A DNA stretch of 35,053 nt, from NCBI GenBank assembly GCA_903877395.1, contig CAIRDU010000170.1, positions 1 to 35,053 of the forward strand. The letters run 5' to 3'. The translations under genes were made by a program, and so were the position numbers. Of the stretch, positions 8,053-16,082 are shown one piece after another. The notes under the pieces were generated by a model. The model had not been told where the DNA came from and did no database searches. It saw only the letters and a list, made by a program, of their open reading frames with translations. The first letter of the stretch is position 1; the number at the start of each line of letters is the position of its first letter. This DNA is from an uncultured Planctomycetaceae bacterium. GTDB lineage: Bacteria; Planctomycetota; Planctomycetia; Pirellulales; UBA1268.

Positions 8053-9111
8053 ATGAAACTTTTGCGCGTGGCAGCGATTGGACGAACGGGGCGAGGTGAC
8101 TGGGGCCACGCCATCGACGAGCTGTGGGCCGGCGTTGCAGGCACCCAGCTTGTGGCCCTCGCTGACGACTCGGCGGAAGGGCTGGCGAAGGCTGTTGTTC
8201 GCAACAAGCTCGATGCATCGGTGCCCGGAACGGCATTTCGGGACTGGCGCACCATGCTGGCCGAAGTGAAGCCCGATATCGTTGCCATCTGTATGCGAGA
8301 GATTGACTGCCACGCCGAGATGGCGATTGCGGCGGCCGAGGCGGGAGTCAAAGGAATCTTTATGGAGAAGCCATTTGTGCGCACCCTCAAAGAGGCCGAT
8401 GCTGTGATTGCGGCCTGTACAAAATCAAATACAAAGCTGGCGTTGGCATTTGTCAATAGGCATTCGCCTACCTATGCTGCGGCTCGCGATCTCATTGAAG
8501 ACGGTCGGATCGGAAAAGTGCTGGAACTGCGAGGCCGAGGCAAGGAAGACGCACGGGGCGGGAGTGAAGATCTGTGGGTCCTGGGTTGCCACATTCTGGA
8601 CATGATTGTGGATCTTGGGGGTGCGCTGCAGTGGTGCGAGTCAAGCGTCACGCTCGGCGGTCGTCCAGTCGTGCCGGCCGATTTCGTCGAGGGTCCGGAG
8701 GGCATTGGCCGGATTGCTGGCGACAGCGTTCACGCAATGTTTGGGCTGTCCGACGGGCCGATCGGCTTCTTTGCCAGCGTCCGCAATGCTGGTCTCAAGC
8801 AGCCAAATTGCGGTCTCACTGTTGTCGGAACAAAGGGGGCGATTCACATCCGCCCCGATCACGGACCGCACGCCTATTTCCGAAACGCTCCGCTGTGGCG
8901 GATGGACAAGGATTTTCCATGGCAGCCCATTGGGCCAGAAGGGCTGTCCCTCACCCCGGTCAACGACGTGGACCGGGCGGCGGAACGGGCCGGATGGGGC
9001 CGCCGTGCAGCAGCCGATCTAGTGGATGCGATTGCAGAAGACCGCGAACCAGAAACTGGCATGTACGCAGGCCGCACCACGATCGAACTCACAACATCCA
9101 TCCTCAAATAA
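8053..9111 (+). CDS. Gfo/Idh/MocA family oxidoreductase
   Basis: A 352-residue oxidoreductase of the same family as the one at 567 but from a different subgroup. The dinucleotide loop is unusual: GRTGRGDWGH at 10-19 instead of a plain GxGxxG, with an insertion typical of members starting with an IGRTGRG-like stretch. EKP is at 105-107 and the substrate-domain histidine is in GCHILD (179-183, His180). The C-terminal part has a tryptophan-rich segment. The start ATG follows the marC stop by 6 nt, with GGGTGA overlapping the end of marC as a ribosome site, so translation is probably coupled. Substrate unknown. Confidence 0.9.
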   Translation: MKLLRVAAIGRTGRGDWGHAIDELWAGVAGTQLVALADDSAEGLAKAVVRNKLDASVPGTAFRDWRTMLAEVKPDIVAICMREIDCHAEMAIAAAEAGVKGIFMEKPFVRTLKEADAVIAACTKSNTKLALAFVNRHSPTYAAARDLIEDGRIGKVLELRGRGKEDARGGSEDLWVLGCHILDMIVDLGGALQWCESSVTLGGRPVVPADFVEGPEGIGRIAGDSVHAMFGLSDGPIGFFASVRNAGLKQPNCGLTVVGTKGAIHIRPDHGPHAYFRNAPLWRMDKDFPWQPIGPEGLSLTPVNDVDRAAERAGWGRRAAADLVDAIAEDREPETGMYAGRTTIELTTSILK

Positions 9112-9146
9112 ACGGTGGTTGCCACAAAAAATGGGTACGACGAGGG

Positions 9147-10541
9147 CTATGGCGTAGATGTGATTTTCAGGAATCGCCATAGAAAAAAGAGGCCGGTCAA
9201 AATCATCCAAGGCAGATACCCGAGCCATACGCCAGCTGCCCCCCAGCCGGCCGTGAAGGCCAAGAGATAGACCGTCGGGATGCTCAGCAGCCAGTAGCAG
9301 ATCGCGTTGGCGATCATTGGCACGCGGTTGTCGACTAGTCCTCGCAGGGCGCCGAGGCTCACCGACTGAATCGCGTCGGAGATCTGGTAGATGCCAACGA
9401 TTGTAACAAGCGTGCCAGCCAGCTGTGCGACGGTATCGTCGTTGGTGAAAAGTCGTGCCAACCACAGGCCGCTGGTCGTGTACACTATTGCGCAGGCCGC
9501 CATGAGTGTTGCACCCAACAGGATTGCCGCGATACCGGTGCGACGTGCGGTGGGCATATCACCTGCACCAACGGCATGGGCCACCCGAATGCTCGTGGCC
9601 ATGGAGAGTGAAATCGGAAACATCCATGCCAGTGACGCAATGCCGAGAGTGACCTGATTGGCCGCCATCGCTGTCGTGCCGACCCATCCCAGCATGAGCG
9701 ATCCAGCTGCAAACGATCCCCCTTCGAGTACGTCCTGCGCAGCCACCGGCAACCCTTGGCCAAATAGGTCTTGCACCATTGGCCAAAGCCCGCCATCAAC
9801 GCTCCAGAATCGATAACGCTGCGTGTGTCGCGATTGACAGAGCCAGGCCAGCAAGACGGCCGCCTGTAGCCATCGTGCTGCAAGTGTCGCCCAGCCGGCA
9901 CCCTGTAAGCCCATGGCCGGACACCCGAAGTTCCCAAAAATGAGGAGCCAGTTGAGGCCCGCATTGAGAATGACAGCCCCTACCATCACTGCGACAACCG
10001 GCCATGGTCTGTTGATGGATTCGGCGGTCTGTCCCAGCACGAGCGTCAGAAGAGCCGCCGGCATCGACCATGCAACCAAAAGCAAATAGCTACCACTGAC
10101 GGCGACGACCTCCGGCGGCTGTCCGAGAGTGCCGAGAAACGGCGTGACGGCAGTGAGTGCGACAGCAATGAGCAGGCCGACCAAGAGGCCGAGCACAACG
10201 CCGGCCCTCGCCGCCACGCCCACGCCACGATCATCCCCAGCACCAAATGCCTGCGAGATTCTAGGTGCTACAGCACCAATCGATCCGTAAGCGAAATAGA
10301 TCGCGAACATGACGAAATTGCCTACCAGTGCGGCTCCAGCCAACGGCACGGCGCCACCGTGTTCGCCGTGGCCAAGCATGAGCGTGTCAGTCAGTTGAAG
10401 CAGCACAAGCCCTGCTTGGCCCAGCAGCATCGGGGCGGCAAGGGCCACCAGCGGGAGAAGGACAGAGCGACGAGTTCCTTGACCGCTATCGCTGCGGCCC
10501 GCGAGGGCAGTGTGCGACGCAGGAGTTGGGGTAGGTATCAT
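9147..10541 (-). CDS. MATE family multidrug/cation efflux protein
   Basis: A 464-residue inner-membrane antiporter with about twelve hydrophobic segments in two homologous MatE halves. The first half begins near PLVALAAPMLLGQAG and includes LTDTLMLGH; the second contains FGQGLPVAAQDVLEGGSF. This is the NorM/DinF-like layout that exports cationic or organic compounds using Na+ or H+. The ATG at 10541 is preferred. A TTG at 10592 would add 17 residues with no family similarity, but neither start has a strong ribosome site. The gene is convergent with the oxidoreductase gene and downstream of rrf2 on the same strand with a 63-bp gap. It could be the last gene of that transcript. Confidence 0.92.
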   Translation of the reverse strand: MIPTPTPASHTALAGRSDSGQGTRRSVLLPLVALAAPMLLGQAGLVLLQLTDTLMLGHGEHGGAVPLAGAALVGNFVMFAIYFAYGSIGAVAPRISQAFGAGDDRGVGVAARAGVVLGLLVGLLIAVALTAVTPFLGTLGQPPEVVAVSGSYLLLVAWSMPAALLTLVLGQTAESINRPWPVVAVMVGAVILNAGLNWLLIFGNFGCPAMGLQGAGWATLAARWLQAAVLLAWLCQSRHTQRYRFWSVDGGLWPMVQDLFGQGLPVAAQDVLEGGSFAAGSLMLGWVGTTAMAANQVTLGIASLAWMFPISLSMATSIRVAHAVGAGDMPTARRTGIAAILLGATLMAACAIVYTTSGLWLARLFTNDDTVAQLAGTLVTIVGIYQISDAIQSVSLGALRGLVDNRVPMIANAICYWLLSIPTVYLLAFTAGWGAAGVWLGYLPWMILTGLFFLWRFLKITSTP

Positions 10542-10655
10542 GCTCACACTGCGCGCAAACCAAGCGACCGACGGTCTCACATCCACGTTCAATCCAGCCG
10601 AGGTCTTTTATTCCACGCACAGCACGTCGTCCAATGCGACAGCCATGCGATGCAG

Positions 10656-11099
10656 TCAGATGTAATACATTGACTCAACGGTCGACCGCGAGCGTTCGAC
10701 CAGTTCGGCAAACGTAACGGCCTGGAGCGCCTCGGTTTCTGTCGCTGCAACGTGCCGCCATGCGTCTAGCAGCACGGCCACGCTGCGGGATTGCCCCGCG
10801 CCTGCGAGGTCTGCCGTGATCGCCGTGATGAGTTCATCGGGGCCCTCCATGACGCGGAAGACATCGTCGAGCGTGATCTCAGCAGGGGCCCTTGCCAGTT
10901 GATAGCCTCCCGAGGCACCGCGAGTGCTCGTGACGATACCGGCCCCCTTCAACTGCAGGAGGATCTGCACCAGAAAGCGGGAGGGTACACCGTGTGCTGC
11001 GCAGATCGAGCGGATGCGTACTGGCTCCTCAGAACCCCAGTTGCGAGCCAGTTCCAGCACGGCGATCGAGGCGTATTCTGTTTTTGCGGAAAGTCGCAT
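10656..11099 (-). CDS. Rrf2 family transcriptional regulator
   Basis: A 147-residue regulator. The winged helix-turn-helix occupies about residues 1-80, with the start MRLSAKTEYA, the recognition-helix region ending in FLVQILLQLKGAGIV, and the wing STRGASGGYQLAR, all close to the Rrf2 consensus. Cys33 is the only cysteine, so the three-cysteine Fe-S cluster of IscR and NsrR cannot form. It should instead resemble CymR-like members that respond to a protein or metabolite partner. It lies 28 bp downstream of cysH on the same strand, which makes control of sulfur assimilation the simplest hypothesis. The dyad at 11888-11920 upstream of cysH is a candidate operator. Confidence 0.92.
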   Translation of the reverse strand: MRLSAKTEYASIAVLELARNWGSEEPVRIRSICAAHGVPSRFLVQILLQLKGAGIVTSTRGASGGYQLARAPAEITLDDVFRVMEGPDELITAITADLAGAGQSRSVAVLLDAWRHVAATETEALQAVTFAELVERSRSTVESMYYI

Positions 11100-11127
11100 G
11101 CGTAATGACTCACAAGACGAGAGGGTG

Positions 11128-11850
11128 TTAGTGGTCGCTGGAATGCAAACCGCATTCTGTTTTCGCCGTGCCGCTCCAGCGGCCAGCGCGTTCGTCTTCG
11201 TCGACCGTGACAGATCGTGTGCATGGCCAGCAACCGATGCTCACATATCCTTGATCGTGGAGAGGGTTGTAGGGAATATTTTCTCGCACAATGAGTTCCC
11301 ATACCATGGCTTTTGTCCAGGTGGCCAGCGGCGAGATTTTCACAACTCCAAACCTGTGGTCCCAGCCGACAATCGGTGCGGTAGCGCGGTCGGTGCTTTG
11401 GTCACGACGGATGCCGCTCATCCACGCGTCAAATCGCACGAGCACACGGCGGATCACCGCAATCTTTCGATCACCGCAGCAGCGGTTGGAATCGGTGCGA
11501 TAGAGCGGACCTCCGTGGAGTTGCTCGTATTCCTCGACGGTCGTCTCTGGATGTTCCAGTACCACCTCAAGCCCGTATCGCTGCGCAATGCGGTCGCGGA
11601 GTTCAAGCGTTTCTTTAAACTGGTAGCCGGTCTCAAGATTGAAAACGTGCGTCGTGGGCGCAACGCTCGCAAGCCAGTGGAGGATGACGCATCCCTCTGG
11701 GCCAAAGGCGGTAGCCATCGTGAGCCTCTGGCCGTATCGTTCGGCCGCCCAGTGGATGATCTCCTGCGGCGAAGATGCCTCCAGCAAACGGTTGGCCACG
11801 GCCAACTCCTCCAGCACCTCGTGCGAAGCACCCCGCAATTCAATTTCCAT
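11128..11850 (-). CDS. cysH: Phosphoadenylyl/adenylyl-sulfate reductase, [4Fe-4S] type
   Basis: A 240-residue cytoplasmic enzyme reducing activated sulfate to sulfite with electrons from thioredoxin or glutaredoxin. The cluster-binding pattern is complete: CC at 124-125 (NRCCGDRK) and CxxC at 207-210 (GCWPC). The catalytic cysteine is in ECGLH at 232-236 near the C-terminus. These four cysteines identify the Fe-S class, usually adenylyl-sulfate (APS) rather than PAPS reductases, as in Bacillus and Pseudomonas. ATG 11850 begins the homologous region. A TTG at 11904 would start inside a dyad and is unlikely. It is followed by an Rrf2 regulator gene in the same direction. No sulfite reductase or ATP sulfurylase gene is in the window. 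Confidence 0.93.
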   Translation of the reverse strand: MEIELRGASHEVLEELAVANRLLEASSPQEIIHWAAERYGQRLTMATAFGPEGCVILHWLASVAPTTHVFNLETGYQFKETLELRDRIAQRYGLEVVLEHPETTVEEYEQLHGGPLYRTDSNRCCGDRKIAVIRRVLVRFDAWMSGIRRDQSTDRATAPIVGWDHRFGVVKISPLATWTKAMVWELIVRENIPYNPLHDQGYVSIGCWPCTRSVTVDEDERAGRWSGTAKTECGLHSSDH

Positions 11851-11887
11851 GGCGTTGGAGCCCGTAAGAGAGGTCGTCGGAGTTAAA

Positions 11888-11920
11888 CCTATGAAAGTTG
11901 CCAAAAAAACTTACCATAGG
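11888..11920. promoter_or_regulatory. Inverted repeat in the cysH leader, candidate Rrf2 operator or RNA hairpin
   Basis: Read on the + strand, CCTATG (11888-11893) is matched by CATAGG (11915-11920). Inside these, AAGTT (11895-11899) is matched by AACTT (11908-11912), so two nested arms pair with only a 1- versus 2-nt offset. The dyad ends 38 bp upstream of the cysH ATG in a 200-bp space divergent with rhaB. Dyads of this size are typical of dimeric regulators. In the cysH transcript it would also fold as a hairpin with a U-rich loop. I see no SAM-riboswitch architecture. Function is inferred. Confidence 0.4.
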
Positions 11921-12050
11921 CTTTTTCTGGTCAATTATCGACCCTGTGATCTTAGTCCAGCGGACGCATTGGTTGAAGCCCGGATATTTCTCCTGGCTTG
12001 CCCCGGTTCTGGGCAGCTGACGAGCCTTTTCATCTGGAGACATTTTTTCG

Positions 12051-13559
12051 ATGGCACGACGCGTGGCATTGGCGGTTGATTTAGGTGCTTCGAGCGGACG
12101 GGTTGTTGCAGGCGCCTTTGACGGCAGGCTCTTAGAGTTGGAGGAGATCCACCGCTTTGAGAACGCTCCTGTAGGGATGGGCGGACAGCTTGTGTGGGAT
12201 GTCGTTCGGCTCTGGCAGGAAGTGGTTGTTGGTCTACGGGCGGCTGCCCTCAAGCATCCCAACGCCATAGCAACCGTTGGCGTCGATGCGTGGGGTGTCG
12301 ATTTCTCATTGCTGGGCACGGACGACGCGCTTTTGGCAAACCCCGTCTGCTATCGCGACGCCCGCACTCGCGGCATGGTGGCAGTGGCGGAAAAAACCAT
12401 GACCCGCGAGGAGATTTTTGCTGCCACCGGTTTACAGTTTATGGAGATCAACTCGCTTTATCAGTTGCTTGCGATGCAACAGAGGCAGTCCAGTGTGCTG
12501 GCAGCTGGCGATCGCCTGCTGATGATCCCAGATATTTTTCACTGGCTGCTATCGGGCCAGCGATCCAACGAGCGCACCAACGCCTCCACTTCGCAGTGCT
12601 ATGATCCGCAGAAGAACACGTGGGCCTTCGACATGCTTGCCCGCTTTGGATTACCTCGCCGAGTGTTTGGCGAAATTGCGGAGCCTGGCACGCGCGTGGG
12701 GCCACTGCGGCCAGAGGTGGCCGCGGAGACGGGGCTTGTGGGAGTGCAGGTGGTGCTGCCGGCCACGCACGATACAGCCAGTGCGATTGCGGCGGTGCCC
12801 GCTCCAGAACCGCCGTGCGCCCGGCCAGACTGGTGCTATGTGAGCCTTGGCACATGGGCCCTTGTGGGTGCCGAGTTGGATCGCCCACTCGTTACGCCTC
12901 AATGCCTGTCGCTTAATTTTACAAACGAAGGGGGGGTGGGTGGCACGACTCGTCTCCTCAAAAACGTCTGCGGTTTGTGGCTCGTGCAGCAGTGCCGCGC
13001 CAGTTGGATGCGTGCAGGCAAGAAGTGGACGTGGGATCAACTCACGGCATTGGCCGCCGAAGCGCCACCGCTGATCACGCTGATTGATCCCAGTCATGCG
13101 AGCCTTATGGCACCTGACGACATGCCCGAGGCAATCCGCAGTCTGGCCCGAGCGAAAGGCGAACCGGTGCCAGAATCGACAGCAGCCGTCGTGCGGACGG
13201 CGCTGGAAAGCGTGGCAGCGGCCGTTCGCCGGACGCTCGAGGAACTGGACGTATTGCTGGGGCGTCGAGTCAGCCGGATCCATCTGGTGGGTGGTGGCGT
13301 TCAAAATCCCATTCTGTGCCAGATGATCGCCGATGCGACCAACCGTCCTGTCTTGGCGGGCCCCGTTGAGGCTACGGCCATCGGCAACCTGCTGGTGCAG
13401 TTGCTGGCGAAGGATGGCGTCGTGGATCTCCGCGAGGTGCGGTCAGTGGTGCGGGACAGCTTTGAGATTGTTCGCTATGAACCGCGGAATCATGTCCAGT
13501 GGGACAAACGGCTGGCCGGCACAGAAGCGGCCGGATTGGCAGCCCGGTTTGATTTATAG
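12051..13559 (+). CDS. rhaB: Rhamnulokinase
   Basis: A 502-residue FGGY-family kinase that phosphorylates L-rhamnulose to rhamnulose-1-phosphate in L-rhamnose breakdown. Features seen: the N-terminal phosphate loop AVDLGASSGRVV (8-19), GVDAWGVDFSLL (about 77-88) with the catalytic-region Asp residues, a middle segment with NERTNASTSQCYD, the ATHDTASAIAAVP stretch, and the C-terminal HLVGGGVQNPILCQMIADAT typical of RhaB. No isomerase or aldolase gene is adjacent, so it stands alone. Planctomycetes commonly degrade rhamnose-containing algal glycans, which would fit. Its last 70 bp overlap, antisense, the 3' end of the zinc-ribbon protein gene. GGAG at 12036-12039 is the likely ribosome site. 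Confidence 0.93.
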   Translation: MARRVALAVDLGASSGRVVAGAFDGRLLELEEIHRFENAPVGMGGQLVWDVVRLWQEVVVGLRAAALKHPNAIATVGVDAWGVDFSLLGTDDALLANPVCYRDARTRGMVAVAEKTMTREEIFAATGLQFMEINSLYQLLAMQQRQSSVLAAGDRLLMIPDIFHWLLSGQRSNERTNASTSQCYDPQKNTWAFDMLARFGLPRRVFGEIAEPGTRVGPLRPEVAAETGLVGVQVVLPATHDTASAIAAVPAPEPPCARPDWCYVSLGTWALVGAELDRPLVTPQCLSLNFTNEGGVGGTTRLLKNVCGLWLVQQCRASWMRAGKKWTWDQLTALAAEAPPLITLIDPSHASLMAPDDMPEAIRSLARAKGEPVPESTAAVVRTALESVAAAVRRTLEELDVLLGRRVSRIHLVGGGVQNPILCQMIADATNRPVLAGPVEATAIGNLLVQLLAKDGVVDLREVRSVVRDSFEIVRYEPRNHVQWDKRLAGTEAAGLAARFDL

Positions 13560-13957
13560 ATGAGGCTGAAAGCGATCATGCCGATGAGGGAGGCTACGAC
13601 AAGTACAGCCGCCCAGATCGCTCGCTTGAGCCATATCTGAGCCTCGCGCCCTTCGCGCTCCTCGTTGAGTCGCTGCTGCCGCTTGCGGTATTCCAAACTG
13701 TCTGTGATGCGCAGGACGAAAAACGCATTGCACGTTGGGCAGACAACCTGCTCCTCCAGCATGGTTTCGATCGCCGTGAGCAGATGGCCTTTGGGGCATG
13801 GAATGTGGTAGGTCTTCGGACGTTGCGAGGCGGCTGATTCCAGAGAACTATCGATGGAGCCGGATGGCTGAGCACCGCAGATCGGACAGGTGGCGCCTCT
13901 TGTACTCAGCACGCTCGGACCGTGATACCCACAAATGCAGGCAATACTTTCTGACAT
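13490..13957 (-). CDS. Hypothetical zinc-ribbon protein with C-terminal membrane anchor
   Basis: A 155-residue protein I do not recognise as a named family. It has two probable zinc ribbons: Cys7/Cys9 with Cys24/Cys27 (CPIC), and Cys54/His58 with Cys73/Cys76 (CPTC). A charged, Arg/Glu-rich helix (88-108) follows, then a membrane segment at about 111-134 and a short tail, so it is probably tail-anchored with the ribbons in the cytoplasm. The ATG at 13957 is chosen because the first ribbon starts right after it; an upstream start at 13993 adds 12 unremarkable residues. The 3' end overlaps rhaB by 70 bp on the opposite strand. Coding is supported by the spaced cysteine pairs, not by homology. 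Confidence 0.65.
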   Translation of the reverse strand: MSESIACICGYHGPSVLSTRGATCPICGAQPSGSIDSSLESAASQRPKTYHIPCPKGHLLTAIETMLEEQVVCPTCNAFFVLRITDSLEYRKRQQRLNEEREGREAQIWLKRAIWAAVLVVASLIGMIAFSLIYKSNRAANPAASVPASRLSHWT

Positions 13958-14003
13958 ACAATCGCTCACACCCAATGGCCCCAAGACAAACAATCCAGAA
14001 GAC

Positions 14004-15953
14004 TCAGGCGGCCTGCGACTGATTGGCGGGCCGCTTAGTCACTGCGCCGTGTTCTACCTGCACGATTGAATCAGCCAAAGCCAACGTGCTGGCACGGTGC
14101 GTGATCATGATAACAGTACGGTTCTTGACGTAGCGGGCAAGTGCCTCGTGGATCAATCGTTCGCTCTCCACGTCGATCTGGCTTGTGGCCTCATCCAAGA
14201 CCAGAATCTCGGCATCTCGCAGAAAGGCCCGAGCCAGCGAGATTCGCTGCCGCTGGCCACCCGACAGGCGAAAGCCGTTGGGGCCGACCATGGTCTGGTA
14301 ACCGTCTGGAAATTCCGAGATAAATTCGTGGGCATGGGCCTTTCGGGCGGCCTCCTCGATTTCTTCGGTCGTGGCCTCCCAGCGGCCATATCGGATGTTG
14401 TAGAGAATTGATTCGTTAAAGAGTTCTGTCTGTTGCGTGACCATTGCAATCCGGCGGCGTAGATCGTGGACGGCCAGATCCGTCAGTGGCACCCCATCGA
14501 GGAGCACGCGGCCTTTGGTCGGATCGTAGAATCGGCAGATGAGGTTCACAAGCGTGCTCTTGCCGCCGCCGTTTGGGCCAACGATCGCTACTCGCTCGCC
14601 AAATGTGATCGATAGATCGATATCCCTCAGCACCGTGTCGATTCCGTCGTAGCTAAACGAAACATTTTCCAGACGAATTTCGCGGTGCGGTGAGGGAAGT
14701 CTTTTGGGATTCGCCACTTCGCGGAGCTTGGAAGGCGTGTCGAGGAGCGGATAGAGCGCCCCGGCGCCCACAACGCCAACATTTACGCCAGTAAACACGC
14801 CCGACAGTTTTCGAACAGGATCGCTGGCACCGATGAGCATCCCGAAGAACACCATAATACCAGGCACGGTCATCGGCCGTTCGGTCATCGTGATGCCAAA
14901 GATTTCTGTCTGCTGATTGATAACCAGCCATGCACCCACCGCAATCGATGTGGCCACCATTCCGATCCCCAGAACTTCTGTGATGGGGTTCGCCAGTGCG
15001 AAATAGAATGAATGCCACATGCCTGTTTTCATCATGTCGCGAGTGCAGTTGCGAAATCGCTGCCGTTCGAATTCCTCCATCGTGTAGGCCTGAACCGTGA
15101 GCACATTGTTGAGTGTTTCGAGCAGCACATGATGGAATCCCATCGAACGCGTGAGGATATTCTTCGAGATGTTACGAATGCGCCGATTGAGCCAGACCAT
15201 CAAAAAACCAACAACGGGCGCCATTGTCAGGCAGGCCAGCGTCAGTTGCCACGAAATACAAAAGGCACCGGCGAGGCACGCAAAAATTTTCATGGGCTCC
15301 GTCACCGCGCCGCCGAAAACGCTCGCGATGCCGCTGCTTAGCATGTCGGAAGTGCATGTGACTTGCGCCATGAATCCGGCCGAGCCCCGCGACATGAATT
15401 GGGCACGGTCGAGTTCGAGTGCTTTGTCAAACACCTTGAGCCGGATATTGCGACTGATGTTCATCGCCACCCAACTCACAAGCATCGTGTTGGCCATGAG
15501 AAAACCGTGCTTGATAAACGTGCTCGCAACAACAAAAACGACCACCCAGAGCACGGTGGTAAATGGGTCGTTGGGTAGAAAGTTCTTCAGCCACGGGTCT
15601 AGCTTCTGGGAAGAGTAGAGCATCGCTTCATCGCCGCGGGTGGCGAGTTGGATGGTGTCAGCGCGGTTGCGTGCATCCACGGTGGCATCAGCGGCCAACG
15701 TGCCAGAGGCTAAGGCGTTCTCCAGACTTTTGAGCTCCTTGCCTGCCGCCTCGATCCGTTCTCCGGCGTCCGTGATGCGGCGGTCGTTCCACGTTTGCAG
15801 TGAATCGCCATTGAGCGTGACTTCAATGATCGGGAAAAGGGCCGCGATATTCGCGCCCCACAGGGCTGCCACGCCGGTCGAGCAAAAAAAGGCAGCCACG
15901 AGCAGCGGCCAACTTTTAGCCGCCTCACGCAATGCACGTAGAAAATAATGCAT
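14004..15953 (-). CDS. ABC exporter half-transporter (MsbA/MDR-like), fused permease and ATPase
   Basis: A 649-residue exporter with membrane domain first and nucleotide-binding domain last. The ATPase part is complete: Walker A GPNGGGKST (459-467), Q-loop in AMVTQQTELF (about 503-512), signature LSGGQ (563-567), Walker B ILVLDEAT (583-590) and switch His619. It likely works as a homodimer exporting lipids, glycolipids or drugs. The loop between membrane segments 1 and 2 is unusually long, about 80 residues (47-130), hydrophilic and helix-forming, and should face the periplasm. A 50-bp gap separates it from the zinc-ribbon gene downstream, while folD lies 129 bp upstream on the same strand. 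The substrate is not indicated by neighbours. Confidence 0.93.
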   Translation of the reverse strand: MHYFLRALREAAKSWPLLVAAFFCSTGVAALWGANIAALFPIIEVTLNGDSLQTWNDRRITDAGERIEAAGKELKSLENALASGTLAADATVDARNRADTIQLATRGDEAMLYSSQKLDPWLKNFLPNDPFTTVLWVVVFVVASTFIKHGFLMANTMLVSWVAMNISRNIRLKVFDKALELDRAQFMSRGSAGFMAQVTCTSDMLSSGIASVFGGAVTEPMKIFACLAGAFCISWQLTLACLTMAPVVGFLMVWLNRRIRNISKNILTRSMGFHHVLLETLNNVLTVQAYTMEEFERQRFRNCTRDMMKTGMWHSFYFALANPITEVLGIGMVATSIAVGAWLVINQQTEIFGITMTERPMTVPGIMVFFGMLIGASDPVRKLSGVFTGVNVGVVGAGALYPLLDTPSKLREVANPKRLPSPHREIRLENVSFSYDGIDTVLRDIDLSITFGERVAIVGPNGGGKSTLVNLICRFYDPTKGRVLLDGVPLTDLAVHDLRRRIAMVTQQTELFNESILYNIRYGRWEATTEEIEEAARKAHAHEFISEFPDGYQTMVGPNGFRLSGGQRQRISLARAFLRDAEILVLDEATSQIDVESERLIHEALARYVKNRTVIMITHRASTLALADSIVQVEHGAVTKRPANQSQAA

Positions 15954-16082
15954 GAACGATTTCTTTCCGGGTCATCGAGATGGAAGGCCTACACATGTCT
16001 TTCGAGGGGCAGACAATACGGTGGCCTTCCAAAGCGTTCAAGCCCGGATTTGTGGGCGTTGAATCAGGTCAAAATCGGCCAA

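Noticed and set aside
10924-11886. A 320-codon + strand frame across rrf2 and cysH
   Set aside because: Both opposite genes have intact catalytic or binding motifs. The + frame crosses their boundary and resembles no protein I know.
11902-11904. TTG start for cysH
   Set aside because: It lies inside the leader dyad and adds 18 residues with no similarity to the family. ATG 11850 fits the usual length.
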